DNA from: Dactylorhiza incarnata | Taxonomy: Eukaryota; Streptophyta; Magnoliopsida; Asparagales; Orchidaceae | Assembly (NCBI GenBank): GCA_033032865.1 | Contig: JAWHQI010000019.1 | Coordinates: 14,550,001 to 14,614,000 of the forward strand | DNA: 64,000 nt | Reading direction: 5' to 3' | Shown: in pieces, positions 22,284 to 34,014 of the stretch | Layout of the letters: each line of letters begins with the position of its first letter | Position numbering within the stretch: position 1 is the stretch's first letter | The notes under the pieces: generated by a model | The model's input: the letters and a program-made list of their open reading frames with translations, nothing else | What the model was told of the DNA's origin: nothing | Database searches by the model: none | Position numbers and translations under genes: made by a program

Positions 22284-23420
22284 CTTTCAAGTAGCCAACC
22301 TAACCCAAAAGTCTACCTTGCACGTAGATTCCGGTACATTCAGAACCAGCGACGGCCACTCCCGTGCCTCTAGTATGTACTCCTTTTCAATAATCAGAGC
22401 TGGGCCAGACCCTGACGACAATCCTGGATGCCTTCAGGTCCCAGCAGATGCCACTGCAGCCGCAGGCTCCAAACTCAAATTGGTTAAGAGCCTTCCGTGC
22501 TCTCTCCCCTCCCACTTACCATGGGACGGAGTCCGTAGTTCAGACAGAGGAATGGTTGGACACAGTGCATGAGTTACTGGCAGGGATTCGATGCCCGGGC
22601 AATATGGCAGTCACGTTGGCGGTCACGACCTTGGATCTACATGTGAAGAGGTGGTGGAAGTCCTTGATGGGCTCCACCTTTGAAGGGCGTAACCATCTTG
22701 ACATAAGCTGGGACGAGTTTGCAAACGCATTCCTGGAGCATTTCGTCTCTTCTACGGCCCGAGATGAGCTCAAGGAGAGGTTCCTGCAGCTGAAGCAGGG
22801 ATCTAGGATATTCGTAGAGTATCAATGGGAATTTCAGCACTTGGCTAGATTTGCAGACTCTTATGATCTAGATGATCGCGGGTACGCGAAGCGGTTCTAC
22901 AAGGGATTGCGTGATCCCCTGAGGCAGGCTCTTCTCTTTGTCGCCGATTCGAGCCTCGCACAGATTATAGAGACGGCGCAAAAGTTGGAGGCGGACCATT
23001 TGGGAGTCCAGGCTAAGGGAAAGAGGCCCGCAGAGGGCGTGATGGAGGCAGGCCCAGCTTCAGGAGGAGGCGGAACACCAGGGACAGAGGCGGAGACCGG
23101 AGGAGAGATGGTGGGCATTTTTGCCCAAACATCGGGATAGAGCAGCCAGCATGGCTGCTACCATTGCCCCCACTGCATCAGAATCAAGCGCCTCAGCCGC
23201 AAAGAGGTGCCGGAGTTTTCTACTATTGTCAGCAGCCCGATCACATTCGGGCCTTCTGCCCGTAGCTGCAAGGAAATGCTCTGAATCGCCCCATGGCTCC
23301 CCCGGGGGTGCAGCGGGGTAGAGGTCGAGGTCGAGGCCAAGGTCGGCTGGGTAGGAACCCCAGGCCTGCTCAGGAGCAGGTATACACTTTGGATCTAACT
23401 CAGGAATGAGACCCGCAAGA
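22284..23420 (+). pseudogene. Tekay-like gag of element A
   Basis: The A interior resumes after the GTCTT duplication. The frame 22448-23140 holds the retrotransposon gag domain: PPTYHGTESVVQTEEWLD, RWWKSLMGSTFEGRNHLDIS, WDEFANAFLEHFVSS, FLQLKQGSRIFVEYQWEFQHL, KRFYKGLRDPLRQAL. After a frame change the nucleocapsid knuckle region (about 23220-23265) reads FYYCQQPDHIRAFC followed by a stop. The first Cys of the CCHC motif is therefore lost. Gag would form the particle and package element RNA. Upstream, 22284-22447 reads in a shifted frame. Confidence 0.85.
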
Positions 23421-23504
23421 GGTCATCACAGGTAATCATGCATTTAGTTTCTTCTTTTCATAATTATTATGCTTAAGTGTGCATGATTTAAAATCCCAGG
23501 TACC

Positions 23505-24008
23505 ATGCTTATTTGCGGTAAGCCGGCCCTTACTCTTTTCAAAACGGGTGCCACTCTTTCGTTTGTATCGGAAGATTTCGTGAGTGAACTGGGTGCGGTG
23601 CAGTGTTTCGAGGGAGCCCCCAGGAGGGTGCACCTTTCAGATGGATCGGAGATACTATCTACCGCCAAGTGCAGCATGGTAATATCCATCGGTTGGAAGC
23701 AATTTGAGACACCGACAATGGTGTTGCGGATGCCAGACTTTGATCTAATCTTGGGCATGACATGGTTGCATTGGAATCACGCGAAGATCGACTGTGTGGC
23801 AAAGCGGATCACGCTGAGGCATGACAACTCGGAGGTGGTAATTCAAGGTATAAGATTCGCATCTCGGAACTTGTTGTCCTCTGTACAGGTTGTAAAGTCT
23901 CACGAGCAAGGCGATGAGGTGTTCATAATCTATTTTGAGATGAAGGAGATGGGGGCTGATATGAAGGATGTACCGGTAGTTCGGGATTTTCCTGATGTTT
24001 TCCCTTAA
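23505..24008 (+). pseudogene. Tekay-like protease of element A
   Basis: The frame matches gypsy aspartic protease: ALTLFKTGATLSFVSEDFV, then MPDFDLILGMTWLHWNHAKIDC. The active-site Asp of the D-(S/T)-G motif is replaced by Lys (KTGA), so cleavage activity is lost. The C-terminal linker ends VPVVRDFPDVFP, the usual lead into RT. The stop at 24006-24008 breaks the polyprotein. Confidence 0.88.
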
Positions 24009-24098
24009 AAACTACCCGGATTACCCTCGCCTAGGTAGTTAGACTTCCAGATTAAGCTAGCACCGGGTGCTAAGCCTGTTTCTCGGGCCCCATACAGA

Positions 24099-25544
24099 AT
24101 GGCACCTAAGGAGCTAGCAGAGTTCCGAGTACAATTGCAAGAGTTGGTGGACTCAGGGTTCGTTCGCCCTAGTTCGTCACCCTGGGGAGCCCCAGTTCTG
24201 TTCGTAAAGAAGAAGGACAGTTCGCTCCGCTTGTGTGTAGATTATCGGGAGCTCAACCGGCTGACGGTCCGAAACACTTATCCCCTGCTGCAAATCGACG
24301 AGATCTTCGATCAGTTGGAAGGAGCAGAGTGGTTCTCCAAGCTCGACTTGCGCTCTGGTTATTATCAGTTGAGGATTCAGGAGGAGGACATCCAGAAGAC
24401 TGCTTTCAGCTCGAGGTATGGGTTATTTGAGTTTACGTTTATGCCTTTTGGGCTCATTAATGCCCCCTCAGCATTTATGAGCCTGATGAACAGGGTGTTT
24501 GAGCCTTATCTGGACGACTTCGTGATTGTTTTCATCGATGACATCCTGGTTTATTCGAAGTCGATATTGGACCATTGGACGCATCTGGAGTTGGTGTTAG
24601 CAAAGCTGAGGGAGCATCAGTTGTTCGCCAAGTTCGACAAGTGCGAGTTCTGGCTCCGGAAGGTTGCCTTCTTGGGCCATGTCATCAGTGGGGCAGGATT
24701 GGCCGTGGACCCTGCTAAGGTTCGTGTAGTGAAGAAATGATAGCCTTTGAAGTCAGCAGCAGATGTGCGCAGTTTTTTGGAACTTGCCGGGTACTACCGC
24801 AAGTTTGTCGAGGGGTTCTCGAAGATCGCTCTTCCACTCACTGCGCTGACCAAGAAGGAGGTGCCATTCGTTTGGTCACCTCGGTGTGAGGCTGCATTTC
24901 AGGAGCTGAAGGATCGCCTCACCTCAGCCCCGATCCTTTCTCTTCCATCTGGGAAGGAAGGATTTCAGGTTTACACAGATGCATCTTTTCAGGGGATGGG
25001 TGTTGTACTGATGCAGCACAGGCACGTTATTGCTTATGCTTCAAGGCAGCTTAAGAATCATGAAGTGAATTATCCGGTGCATGATCTGGAACTGGGTGCG
25101 GTGATTTTCGCCTTGAGGATTTGGAGGCATTATTTATATGGTGTTCACTGCGAGATATTCACCGATCACAAAAACTTAAAGTACATACACACCCAGAAGG
25201 ATCTAAATTTAAGGCAGCGGCGGTGGATTGAGTTTTTGTGCGACTATGATTACACGCTAAACTATCACCCCGGGAAGGCAAATTCGGTGGTCGATGCACT
25301 GAGCAAGAGGACATCCAGTCGCGAGTCACGTTTGATGGCCATGGAATTGGTAAGGATGCTCGAGGAGATGCAGATCACACTCGTGTCTAGAGCCGACCCA
25401 GAGGTTTTCGCCGATTACCTGGCCGCGATGAGCATAGTTTGTGATATTCGAGATCACATCCAAGCGGAGCAAAGGAAGGATGCTGCCCTAGAATATATAC
25501 TTCGAGCAGTGGAGGCTGGAACCGCGGGGGAGTACACCATGTAG
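24099..25544 (+). pseudogene. Tekay-like reverse transcriptase and RNase H of element A
   Basis: RT motifs in order: [51 protein letters not shown] and the active site [11 protein letters not shown] (both Asp kept), then [17 protein letters not shown]. Two adjacent stops (TGA TAG at 24738-24743) replace residues usually Trp-Gln, in the same frame. The frame then resumes with [18 protein letters not shown] and RNase H motifs [67 protein letters not shown]. Apart from these stops the enzyme region is well preserved. Confidence 0.92.
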
Positions 25545-26480
25545 GAGGATCTTGTTCATTTCCATGGCAGGTTATACATACCCGCGGGAGGAGGGATTTG
25601 AGAAGACATAATGAAGGAAGCTCACTACACTAAATATTCGGTACATCCCGGGATTGTCAAGATGTATACCGACTTGCGGAGGACGATGTTTTGGCCAGGG
25701 ATGAAGCGGGATGTCACCTATTTTGTCACTCACTGTGAGGCGTGCCAGAAGGTAAAGGCGGAGTGTAGAAGCCCGGCTGGGTTGTTGCAGCCGTTGTCCA
25801 TTCCCGAGTGGAAGTTTGAAGATATATCCATGGATTTCGTTCACGTGCTACCTCATTCCCGCTCCGGGAATGACTCTGTATGGGTGGTTGTGGATTGTCT
25901 GACGAAGGTCACGAGGTTTATACCGATGAGGAAGGATACACATGTTGACGTGTTGGTGAGACTCTTCGTCGAGCAGTTTGTTCGCTATCATGGAGTGCCC
26001 AAAACTATCGTTTCGGACCGTGACGGTCGCTTCACCTCCAAGGAGTGGAAAGCAGTGCAAGCTTATTTGGGCTCATGTTTGACTTTTAGCACGGCCTTCC
26101 ACCCTCAGACGGATGGCCAGTCAGAGCGGACGATCAGGACCCTAGAGGATTTGTTGCACCTTTGTGATTTGGATCGAGGTGAGCCGAGGGAGAGACTTCT
26201 GCCCTTGGTGGAGTTCTCTTATAATAACAGTCATCAGGCGAGCATCAGCATGGCTCCTTATGCGGAATTATATGGGAGGAGGTGCAGGACACCTTTGTCA
26301 TGGGTCCAAGATGAGGACCCGAAGGTGTTAGGGGTGAAATTCATCGATGATACCGATGAAATGATCAGACTGATTCGTGACCGCATGCTTGAAGCGCAGA
26401 GCCGGCATGCAAAATATTATGACAAAAAAGCACAGGGCAGTGGAATTCCATGTTGGAGACAAGGTGTTCTTGAAGATCAG
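25545..26480 (+). pseudogene. Tekay-like integrase of element A
   Basis: The frame from 25611 encodes the zinc-binding region (HYTKYSVHPGIVKMY ... THCEACQKVKAE). The catalytic core has D in VVVDCLTKVTRF, D in VSDRDGRFTS and E in GQSERTIRTLEDLLH. The sequence FSYNNSHQASISMAPYAELY is typical of chromoviruses. A frameshift near 26430-26450 moves the C-terminal part to another frame. The short linker 25545-25610 contains a stop after the RNase H frame. Integrase would join the cDNA to chromosomal DNA. Confidence 0.92.
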
Positions 26481-26883
26481 GCCGATGCACGGTGTGTCTC
26501 GAGTTCGGGGAAGGAAGAAGATCAACCCTCGTTATATGGGGCCTTATTCCATCCTGGAGCGGATTGGCCCCTTAGCTTATCGGTTGATGTTACCGTCAGA
26601 GTTAGAGAATTTACATGACGTTTTCCATGTGTCCTCCCTTCGGAGGGCCTTGCTTCGCCCCGATCAGCATGTTGTAACTACATCTGGTGCTGTGGAGACC
26701 GACAGGTCTGTTTGGCTGGAGCCTATGCGGATAGTAGACACTGAGATCATAGTGCTGCGGAGAAAGAGTGTTCCATTGGTGAAAGTTATGTGGTCCAACC
26801 ATGGACGGGAGGAATACACTTGGGTGCTGATGGACCTTATGCAGCAGCGTTACCCGAGATTGTTTTCCCTGGGTATGACCTAA
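26377..26883 (+). pseudogene. Integrase C-terminus and chromodomain of element A
   Basis: Continues the integrase in the shifted frame: FHVGDKVFLKIRPMHGV, KINPRYMGPYSILERIG, LENLHDVFHVSSLRRALL. The last ~50 residues, VPLVKVMWSNHGREEYTWVL then LMQQRYPRLF, match the chromodomain found at the integrase end of Tekay/Del-type chromoviruses. In chromoviruses this domain is thought to steer insertion towards heterochromatin. Its presence places A in the chromovirus branch rather than Athila/Tat. Confidence 0.9.
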
Positions 26884-26929
26884 ACTAGTTTGTCGTACTT
26901 TGTTTAAATACCGTAGCCCCAAACTCAAA

Positions 26930-26945
26930 TTTTGGGGATGAAATT
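26930..26945 (+). other. Polypurine tract of element A
   Basis: TTTTGGGGATGAAATT lies about 20 bp before the 3' LTR start. It is the plus-strand primer site and typical of Tekay/Del elements. Confidence 0.8.
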
Positions 26946-26965
26946 AATTTTTTGTTTATTGTATT

Positions 26966-29900
26966 TGTAACATCCTGATTTGCGCCGCTCTGTTCCCGTC
27001 TGCCGCTCGTTTGTCTCTGTTACTTCCGTTCGACGAAGGTATTAGGTTACGAAAAGTCTTACCTAAAGAATGCAATATTTTGGTATTTAATGGGGTGTTT
27101 TCTGATGATGTGAAAGAATTTAGGGAACATAATTTAATTCATGTTCTTAACCATTTGCAGCTGGTAGGAATTTGGCAAAAAAACTCTTCTTCCTCCTTCC
27201 CCCTCATCTCTTTTCCTGGATCTTATAAGTGGCAGATCTCCTAGTCTTTTTTTGGATATATATATATATATATGCTATAATTTCCAAGTTTATACGCCCT
27301 CCCTGATACTTAGTTTTCTTCCAGGTTTGATGCTAGAAATTTCTTGGAATATATGCTATAAGATGCCTGGTTTATATACTAGAAATTTGTTGGCTTATAT
27401 GCAGAAATTTCCTGATTATAGAGTTATAATTGCCTACCTGGTGGATTCCTCCTGGTTCGATTTAGCTAGTTCCTGATCCAAATTGATTTGGGTGTTATTT
27501 GCTAAATTCCCTGGTTATTATTGGCTAGTTCTGAATCTTATCAGTACTGGGTTAAATCGTTTAGGTATGTCATGGGAGAAATAAAACAGATAGGAAATGA
27601 GCCACGGTTCAGGCAGCCGATCGGCGTTCGACCAAGTCACTTCTGTTCGACGATCGTCGAAGGGGAAGCGATCGACGAATTAGTGTTCCATTCGACGAAT
27701 CTGTCGCTGTTCAGCGATCGACGAATTAGTGTTCTGTTCGACGAATCTGTTCCGTTCGACGAATCTGTTCCGTTCGACGAATCTGTTCCGTTCGACGAAT
27801 CTGTCGCCGTTCGGCGATCGAAGTTGTAGTGTTCCGTTCGATGAATCTGTCGACGTTCGGTGATCGACGAATTTGTCGTCGTTCATCGATCGACAAATTA
27901 GTGTTCCATTCGACGAATCTGTCGTCGTTCGGCGATCGACGAATCTGTTTCGTTCGACGAATATGTCGTCGTTCGGCGATCGAAGTTATAGTGTTCCGTT
28001 CGACGAATCTATCGTCGTTCGACAATCGATGAATCTATTTCGTTCGACGAATTTGTCGCCGTTCGGCGATCGAAGTTGTAGTGTTCCATTAGACGAATCT
28101 GTCGCCGTTCGGCGATCGACGAATCTATTCTGTTCGACGATAGTGATGTATCTCGTTCGACGAATCTGGGCAATTTTTCTGCAGCCGTCCGATAAAGCTG
28201 GAATGCTTATTTTTTAGGCGAGAAGTGGATTCCTTGTCCAATATGAGGCTGACACTAAATCTTGGGGTTCCAACACATGGCATTGGAAGTTGTGTTGACA
28301 TTAAGGCTAGTAATGCAATCCTAATCCCACTACACTCTCTTTTCTCTTAACACGAGGGCTGAGCATTTCTCCCGAGGGGGATCTTGGTCTTCTTCATCTT
28401 CTTCCTCTCCTTCTTCTTCATCTTCTTCCTCTCACTTCTGCGAACTAGTTGGGGGAAATCTTGGAAGAGCAAGTTAGGAGGAAGATTTGAGCTTGGCCAA
28501 GTGTCGCCATGCCACGGAGGAGACAACCGCGAACGTCGGCCGGAAATCAGGTGACTTCCTCCCCTCTCCCTTGGTGCTAGATCTTTAGATCTGAATATTA
28601 GGCGAGGCATTGAACTCAAAAGAGCTTGATCCAGTGAGTTTTATGAAGTTTCGTAGGAAGAGACCACGCTAGAACTTCGTTCTAGGGCGTCGTTCGCCAT
28701 GCTATTATCTTCAATCAACTCCTCTCTTCCACACGAAGATTTAGAGCTTGATTCCGTGAAGACTGGTGGTCTGTGGAGGGAGTATTGAAGGAGAGAGGTT
28801 CCGGCTAAAACCTAAGTCATCGGTTGAAGAAGACGATGAACAGTAAAATCGGGTTTGCTTGACGATTCGTGCTGATTTCTTCTTGGCTGAGGAAGAGCAG
28901 ATTTGAACATGATTTTTAGATGAGATCGGATTGGATGTGGACTTCGGGCTCAACTAGAAAGTTGAAGCCCTTGATAATACCTTTCCAGAATGGGGTGACA
29001 CGTCTAGCTTGGAGGAGCGTAGCTCCCAGAAATTCAGTTTTAGTGGACAGCATCGGGAAGGTTTATAATCTTATTATTGTTGAGATGTCTCCTTAAACCA
29101 ATCTTCAATCGGTGGTTTACGTGGACTCGTAAAAAGGACATGTACGAACTAAAGTTCATATCACGTGATAATCTATGGATGGTTTAGATTAGTGATGACC
29201 CTTCAATAAGGTTGATACCTTTGATCGTGTTAAGGCATGTTGTGATTGGTGCATGAGGGTTGGATACTGGTGATATGTGCGAGCTTACTTAATTAGTAGA
29301 ATATGAATATGACACCGTGACCACAAGTAGTCCTAGAGGATCTTGTAGAGTAATTTCCATGTTTTGCGCACGCCACTGCACATGAGTTATGATAACTCGG
29401 TAGGGGTAGAATTGATGGATTGATGCGGGTTATAAGATAGGGTTATATCTTATGGTGAAACGTTGGGAGACCCGGTCATTGGGGGCCTTGGATGCTAGTT
29501 AGCATCAGTTGAACGGGTATGATGTGAAAAGTGAGAAGGCTCTTTCAATGAGTCCTTGGGTGCTTGATAGCACGGGTGTGCATGGGAATTACATGAATGT
29601 GCATAGTTTACACATGGTGGTGTGTGGATCCTGGTTGGAGGATTACTTGTGGCGGGTCTACGGGCTTGCTGGTCGTGACACCGACAGAAGCTGGCGGTAG
29701 ACTCTAGACCGGTTGGGTTGGACACTTGGTGCTCACCTACCCAAGTCCCCTTCTGTGTCCTTGAAGGCTCAACATGTTGCGAGCAGTACGCAGGGTCTCC
29801 GCTGCGTGTTCTTAGCGTCGAGGCGTACAGAGGCCTAGGACTGGTAGTATTCATACCCTCCTAGTAGTGGAGGAGCTCGTTCCACTGTCTCCGTCTGGCC

Positions 29901-30881
29901 ACGTAGGAGATGCCTGAGTGATTAGCTACCCCTCAAAAAGCGAGAACTAAAGGTCTATGTCGACATAGCTAATATGCATGGGTGAGTCATCATATCATAA
30001 TCATTGCATTGTATTCATCCTTCATAATCATTGCATTGCATTCATCCTTCATAATCATTGCATTGCACCGCATTGGATCCTCATCATATAAACTTGTATG
30101 GGCACCTTTATATTATGAGTTACCTTCATGTTCAGATCCCTAACTTATAAGCTTGTATGGGCACCCTTATAAGTTAAGTTCAAATTCTGTTATAATATGC
30201 TCGACTGCTTATGCACTATCGTTGATCATGCTTTCTTGTTACTAGTACTTGCTCATATAACCACTGTTATTTATGTACCTGTTAGTTAGAGTTATTGCAA
30301 GTACTTGGGTACTTATACAACCGACATATATGAACAACCATTCATGTCACCTGCTTTGTATATTATTGCTTATATTGCAGTTTTTCTTCCTTTCCTATCG
30401 CCCGGTGCCTTGGAGTCGCCGGGGGAGCGGATGTGAAGCCACTTAGTCTTTATGACTAGCGGTTGCTATGTCCCTCTTTTTAGGAGCGCATCCTGGAGCA
30501 GCAGCATACGACGCTGGAGGAGAATAGCCAGGCCAGGACAACAGGGTCGGAGGCCACGATACCTTCACTACCGTCGGTGACAGATGTGAGCACAGTTTGA
30601 GATGTATCCCTTGGGGCATTTAGCATGATACTCTGATACTTTTGCAGGAGCTCTCGGATCTTCTTATCTTTTGTACTTATTTGGACACTTATGTGAATTT
30701 ATTTATATGGCTTCTTTCTTTTATATTATTGATGGGTTGGCGCTGTTCAGTTGGTTTGGCCGGCAGGATAAGGCATCTTGTGGGGGAGGCTAGCTCGTGT
30801 GCTGGCGCTCCCGCAAGGTGGTTGTCCTGGGCATAAGACTCCCCTCGACCGTGTCGTGTGTTCCGAGAGGGGGATCTTACA
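26966..30881 (+). repeat. Element A 3' LTR (3.9 kb)
   Basis: It starts TGTAACATCC right after the polypurine tract and ends GGGGATCTTACA at 30880/30881. Positions 29050-30881 match the 5' LTR remnant 2535-4372. Positions 28340-28700 match LTR K in reverse complement. It holds a CGACGAATCTGT repeat array (27600-28170) and the three ATAATCATTGCATTGCA repeats (about 29996-30065). Several short frames (for example 27521-27829) are repeat-derived. No host gene is seen. Confidence 0.88.
27600..28170. repeat. TTCGACGAATCTG repeat array in A 3' LTR
   Basis: About twenty imperfect units combining GTTCGACGAATCTGT with GTTCGGCGATCGACGAA, period about 16-45 bp. The central palindromes TTCGTCGAA/TTCGACGAA and CGATCG make it CpG-rich and hairpin-prone. 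It sits in the first fifth of the LTR, as the 77-bp array does in LTR K. Confidence 0.9.
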
Positions 30882-31078
30882 TTTTTGGCGGTCTCGCGCG
30901 GTCTATTTACTTATCTTGTTGTTATAATACTATCCTTTTTCAACGACCTTTGCGGTCCCGGAGATTGATCCAGTGGTACCAACTGAGGAGGTGCTTACTC
31001 AAAGAGAAAGGAGGAAGAAGAGAGCCCGTGAAATGGAGACCGCAGAGCCTGTGTCGGAGACCGCCAACATTCCTTTTC
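30882..31078 (+). other. Unassigned segment between A and F with a short charged frame
   Basis: Between the A LTR end and the F-derived sequence. From about 30952 a plus-strand frame reads AVPEIDPVVPTEEVLTQRER, then RRKKRAREMETAEPVSET, without a start. It is highly charged and not recognised. It may be the pre-insertion target of A or a piece of another element. The first bases (TTTTT) could be the A target duplication but the left copy is not visible. Confidence 0.35.
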
Positions 31079-31141
31079 TGAAAGTGCAATTGAATATCAG
31101 TTGAAGGTGATTAATATAATCAACCTTGCTTTGATACCAAT

Positions 31142-32688
31142 TGAAGGAGAGTTTAGTTCTTAAGTTAAAAACTCTTTTTAGGTTATTTCAAAAATATTGA
31201 TATATATAAATATGTGTAAAACAGAGTGAGTTATATAACTAATTGATTATCACAGATTTTCATCACAGCACATAAAAGAATTAAAAGCATAAACAAGCAA
31301 GCAGAAGACACAAAGAGCTATAGTAGTTCCCAATCAACCTGGGTACATATACTCTTCTACCCAATGGTAGGAATTCACTAGGATTTTTGATCAGGTGTCC
31401 TAGCACCAATGAGCTTTTGATAAGGTGCCCAAAAACCAAGCAGGATTTTTTGATCAGGTGTCTTGCCACTAATGGGTAAACTTTTGAAGGGAGTTTTAAC
31501 CCTTTACAAGATGGGGTAAGAAGGAGAAAAGATATATTGTTCTTCTCTTTGCTAAGAAGACTCTTGATGATCCTGATGGGTTGTTGAGATTGGATCTTTA
31601 ATGATGTTGAAGAGCTCCCCCTGTCTGATTGAATTGATGATAGTTTGTGGAGGCTTCTTCTCTTAATTGAAATAACTCCTTTTCTTCTTATGCAGTTTGA
31701 TCCTGAGCAAATGATATAGTTTGGTATCTCAGGATGAAGATGATCTAAAAAAAGGAGTTAGCAAAAAGAAGATAAATAATATATTAGATCTGCTTCTTCT
31801 TTTTGCTTCTCTGTTTTTCTCTTCCTGGTTCTTCCTGTTCTCTTCTACTTTGTTATATGTTTTTGATCTATCTTGTTTTCTTCTCTGCTCTTCTCTTTGT
31901 ATATATTCTGGAGAAAACTTCTGGGCTGATTTGAATTCTTGCCCGACAAGGAAGTATATAATATCTCTTTAATTTCCTAGATTCCTCGAGCAGACAAATT
32001 GTCGTCTTTAGCTTATCTGCAACAGCTATATTATTTAATGCTGTAACGGCTATAATGTTAATATATAAAGGCAACAATATATAGCAATATATAAATAGAG
32101 ATGATTAAAATATTACTTTAATCAGATATAAGAATATTAGTCGAACTGAGAATATCAATTTATAAAGCTGGGAGAAATTCGTCGAGCTCAGCTTCAAGTT
32201 CGTCGATCTGAATATTTAATTCGTCATTCTAAGCTTCTGCTTAATATTCGTCGAACGCAGACTTGAGTTTGTCGAACGCAACTTTTTGTCGACCGCTGAG
32301 ACGGGGTCTGTTCGTCGACCGCTGAGACAATCTGTTCGTCGACCGTTGAACCGGGATCTGTTCGTCGACCGCTAAGACAATATGTTCGTCGACCGCTGAA
32401 CCGCTGAGACGGGATCGTGGACCGCTGAGATAGCTGGATTTCGTCGAGCGCAGAATGATCATCTTTCGTCGAGCGCAGAGCGCCATTCGTCGAACGCAGA
32501 GCGCCATTCGTCGAACGCAGAGAACATATATAATTTTTATCTTTCTCTTATTTTCTCAGACTATTAATTATATATATTTTTAGCCTTCTATCTTAATAGG
32601 ATTTGATCTAAGTTATAAGATGTGTTATGATAGAAACTTAGACATTTAAAGATGGATCCTAACTCAAATCAAAACTAAGTTTCCAACA
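31142..32688 (-). repeat. Element F LTR 1 (left)
   Basis: On the plus strand it starts TGAAGGAGAGTTTAG and ends GTTTCCAACA, 1547 bp, nearly identical to 34015-35557. A TTCGTCGACCGCTGAGAC-type array lies at 32170-32520. The primer-site sequence GCTTTGATACCA (31128-31139; minus TGGTATCAAAGC) abuts its plus-strand left end. Several frames, for example 31721-31972 and 32241-32507, are LTR reads. Confidence 0.9.
32170..32520. repeat. TTCGTCGACCGCTGAGAC array in F LTR 1
   Basis: Units of about 20-25 bp with GTTCGTCGACCGCTGAGAC alternate with ATTCGTCGAACGCAGAGCGCC. The array is matched at 35050-35395 in LTR 2. The TTCGTCGAACGCAG core is the same as in the unrelated element B. Confidence 0.9.
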
Positions 32689-32706
32689 ATCTCCCCCTAT
32701 TTGAGT
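32689..32706 (-). other. Polypurine tract of F
   Basis: On the minus strand AAATAGGGGGAGATT immediately precedes the LTR start TGTTGGAAAC. A second similar tract (TAGGGGGAGATT) lies about 50 bp further in, at about 32741-32753. Confidence 0.75.
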
Positions 32707-33222
32707 TGGGATCCTAATCCAAATTAAGACTAGGTTCTAACAATCTCCCCCTATTTAGTTTAGGATACCTAAGCATAAAAAAGATATTGAATAACTTAAG
32801 GCATTGGGGTTAGAGATTATTTCTGAGAATAATATACAGTTTGTTTAGAATTTATTTGTTCTTTTTGAAAACATTTAATCATAAATTATATTGTTTTCTT
32901 CTTCTTTTAAATTCTAAATTTCTTCTTTTAAAACCAAGCAATTTCTGATTTCCTAGATTTTGATTTAAATGGGATTTTAATGATATGAATTGCTACAGCT
33001 GTTAATGAATTTTTAATATCAAAAAACATTGTCTAATACCTTCCTTCTATAGAATCCCCTTAATCAGAAGAGACTCACACTTAGTGCTCTGATCATTTCT
33101 GATCTATGCAATCCGAGTAGAATGCTCAACATGATTTTGGAGAAAATTTGTAAGAATGTGAAGTTATCTGACTTTGTTTTTAAGATAGAAAAATTTAAAT
33201 GAATCTTATAATTGCTGTTTAA

Positions 33223-33903
33223 TTATAAATGTTTTAAAATAGATAAAAGAAAATGCCTTATAATTAGATATATTGGCTTTTTTATCTCATTAAAATATAA
33301 GTTTGAAAACTTATTTTGATTTTGTTGAACATAAAAAAATTCTTTTTCTATAGCCTTAATTGACTTATTTTTCAAAGAAATGATTTGTTCTTCTGAGTCT
33401 TTCAAATTTTCTTTAAGTTTATTATTTTCAGGGCTTAAAATGTTTATTTCTATTAACTCTTTTATAATTTTCATCTCAGATTTTATTATATCAGTATATA
33501 GAATTTCAAAATCTGATTTGTAATCTTCAGAGGTAGCGTTGGGATTTGAAGTTACCTCATTTACCTTTTCTGATTCAGCTTCTGCCTCTGAGTTGTGATA
33601 TGAGCCATATATGGCCAACATGCAGAAAGCTCTAGCTTTTTGTTCTTCTTCTTCTTCTTCACTTAGACTAGATGATGGTTCTGCATCAAAAATACAATTA
33701 GTGAAAGAAGTGAAAGAAGATTCATTTACCATCCTTGTGAGGGAGTTCCAGATGCCCCTTGCTGAAGTGCAGTCAGCAATTCTTTGAAGAATGTCTTTTG
33801 ACATTGATTGAGCCATTATGTCCATGGCCTTTGCATCAGCACTTTTCAGCTTCTCTTGATCATTAGAAGAAATTGAAGATGGAGGTCCTGGGTATCTCAA
33901 CTT
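33223..33903 (-). pseudogene. Copia-type gag of element F, internally deleted
   Basis: A minus-strand frame of about 225 codons. The first part (NDQEKLKSADAKAMDIMAQS, LQRIADCTSARGIWNSLTRM) matches the start of plant Ty1/copia gag (UBN2-type). The sequence then passes abruptly to an acidic block (SSSLSEEEEEEQKARAFCML) and a coiled-coil-like tail, so the middle of gag is absent. No start Met with the usual N-terminus and no zinc knuckle are present. The frame ends without any pol domain. Gag would form the particle, and this version is unlikely to do so alone. The simple repeat (TTC)n at 33645-33662 encodes the Glu run. Confidence 0.75.
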
Positions 33904-34000
33904 TGCAGCATATATTCTGGAGAAAACTTTTCAGCTTCCAGATGCCCATTGCTGAAGTGCAATTGAATATCAGTTGAAGGTGATTAATATAATCAACCTT

Positions 34001-34012
34001 GCTTTGATACCA
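34001..34012 (-). other. Primer binding site (tRNA-iMet) of F
   Basis: Minus-strand TGGTATCAAAGC, two bases from the LTR end at 34015, matches the tRNA-iMet-complementary site of Ty1/copia elements with one change from TGGTATCAGAGC. An identical copy is at 31128-31139. Confidence 0.85.
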
Positions 34013-34014
34013 AT

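Noticed and set aside
27521..28217. Overlapping open frames on both strands encoding FRSTNLSSFGDR-like repeats
   Set aside because: Frames opened by the CGACGAATCTG repeat periodicity; not genes.
31721..31972. Hydrophobic 83-codon frame (LLLLFASLFFSSWFFLFSS)
   Set aside because: Part of F LTR 1; the sister LTR does not keep the same frame intact.
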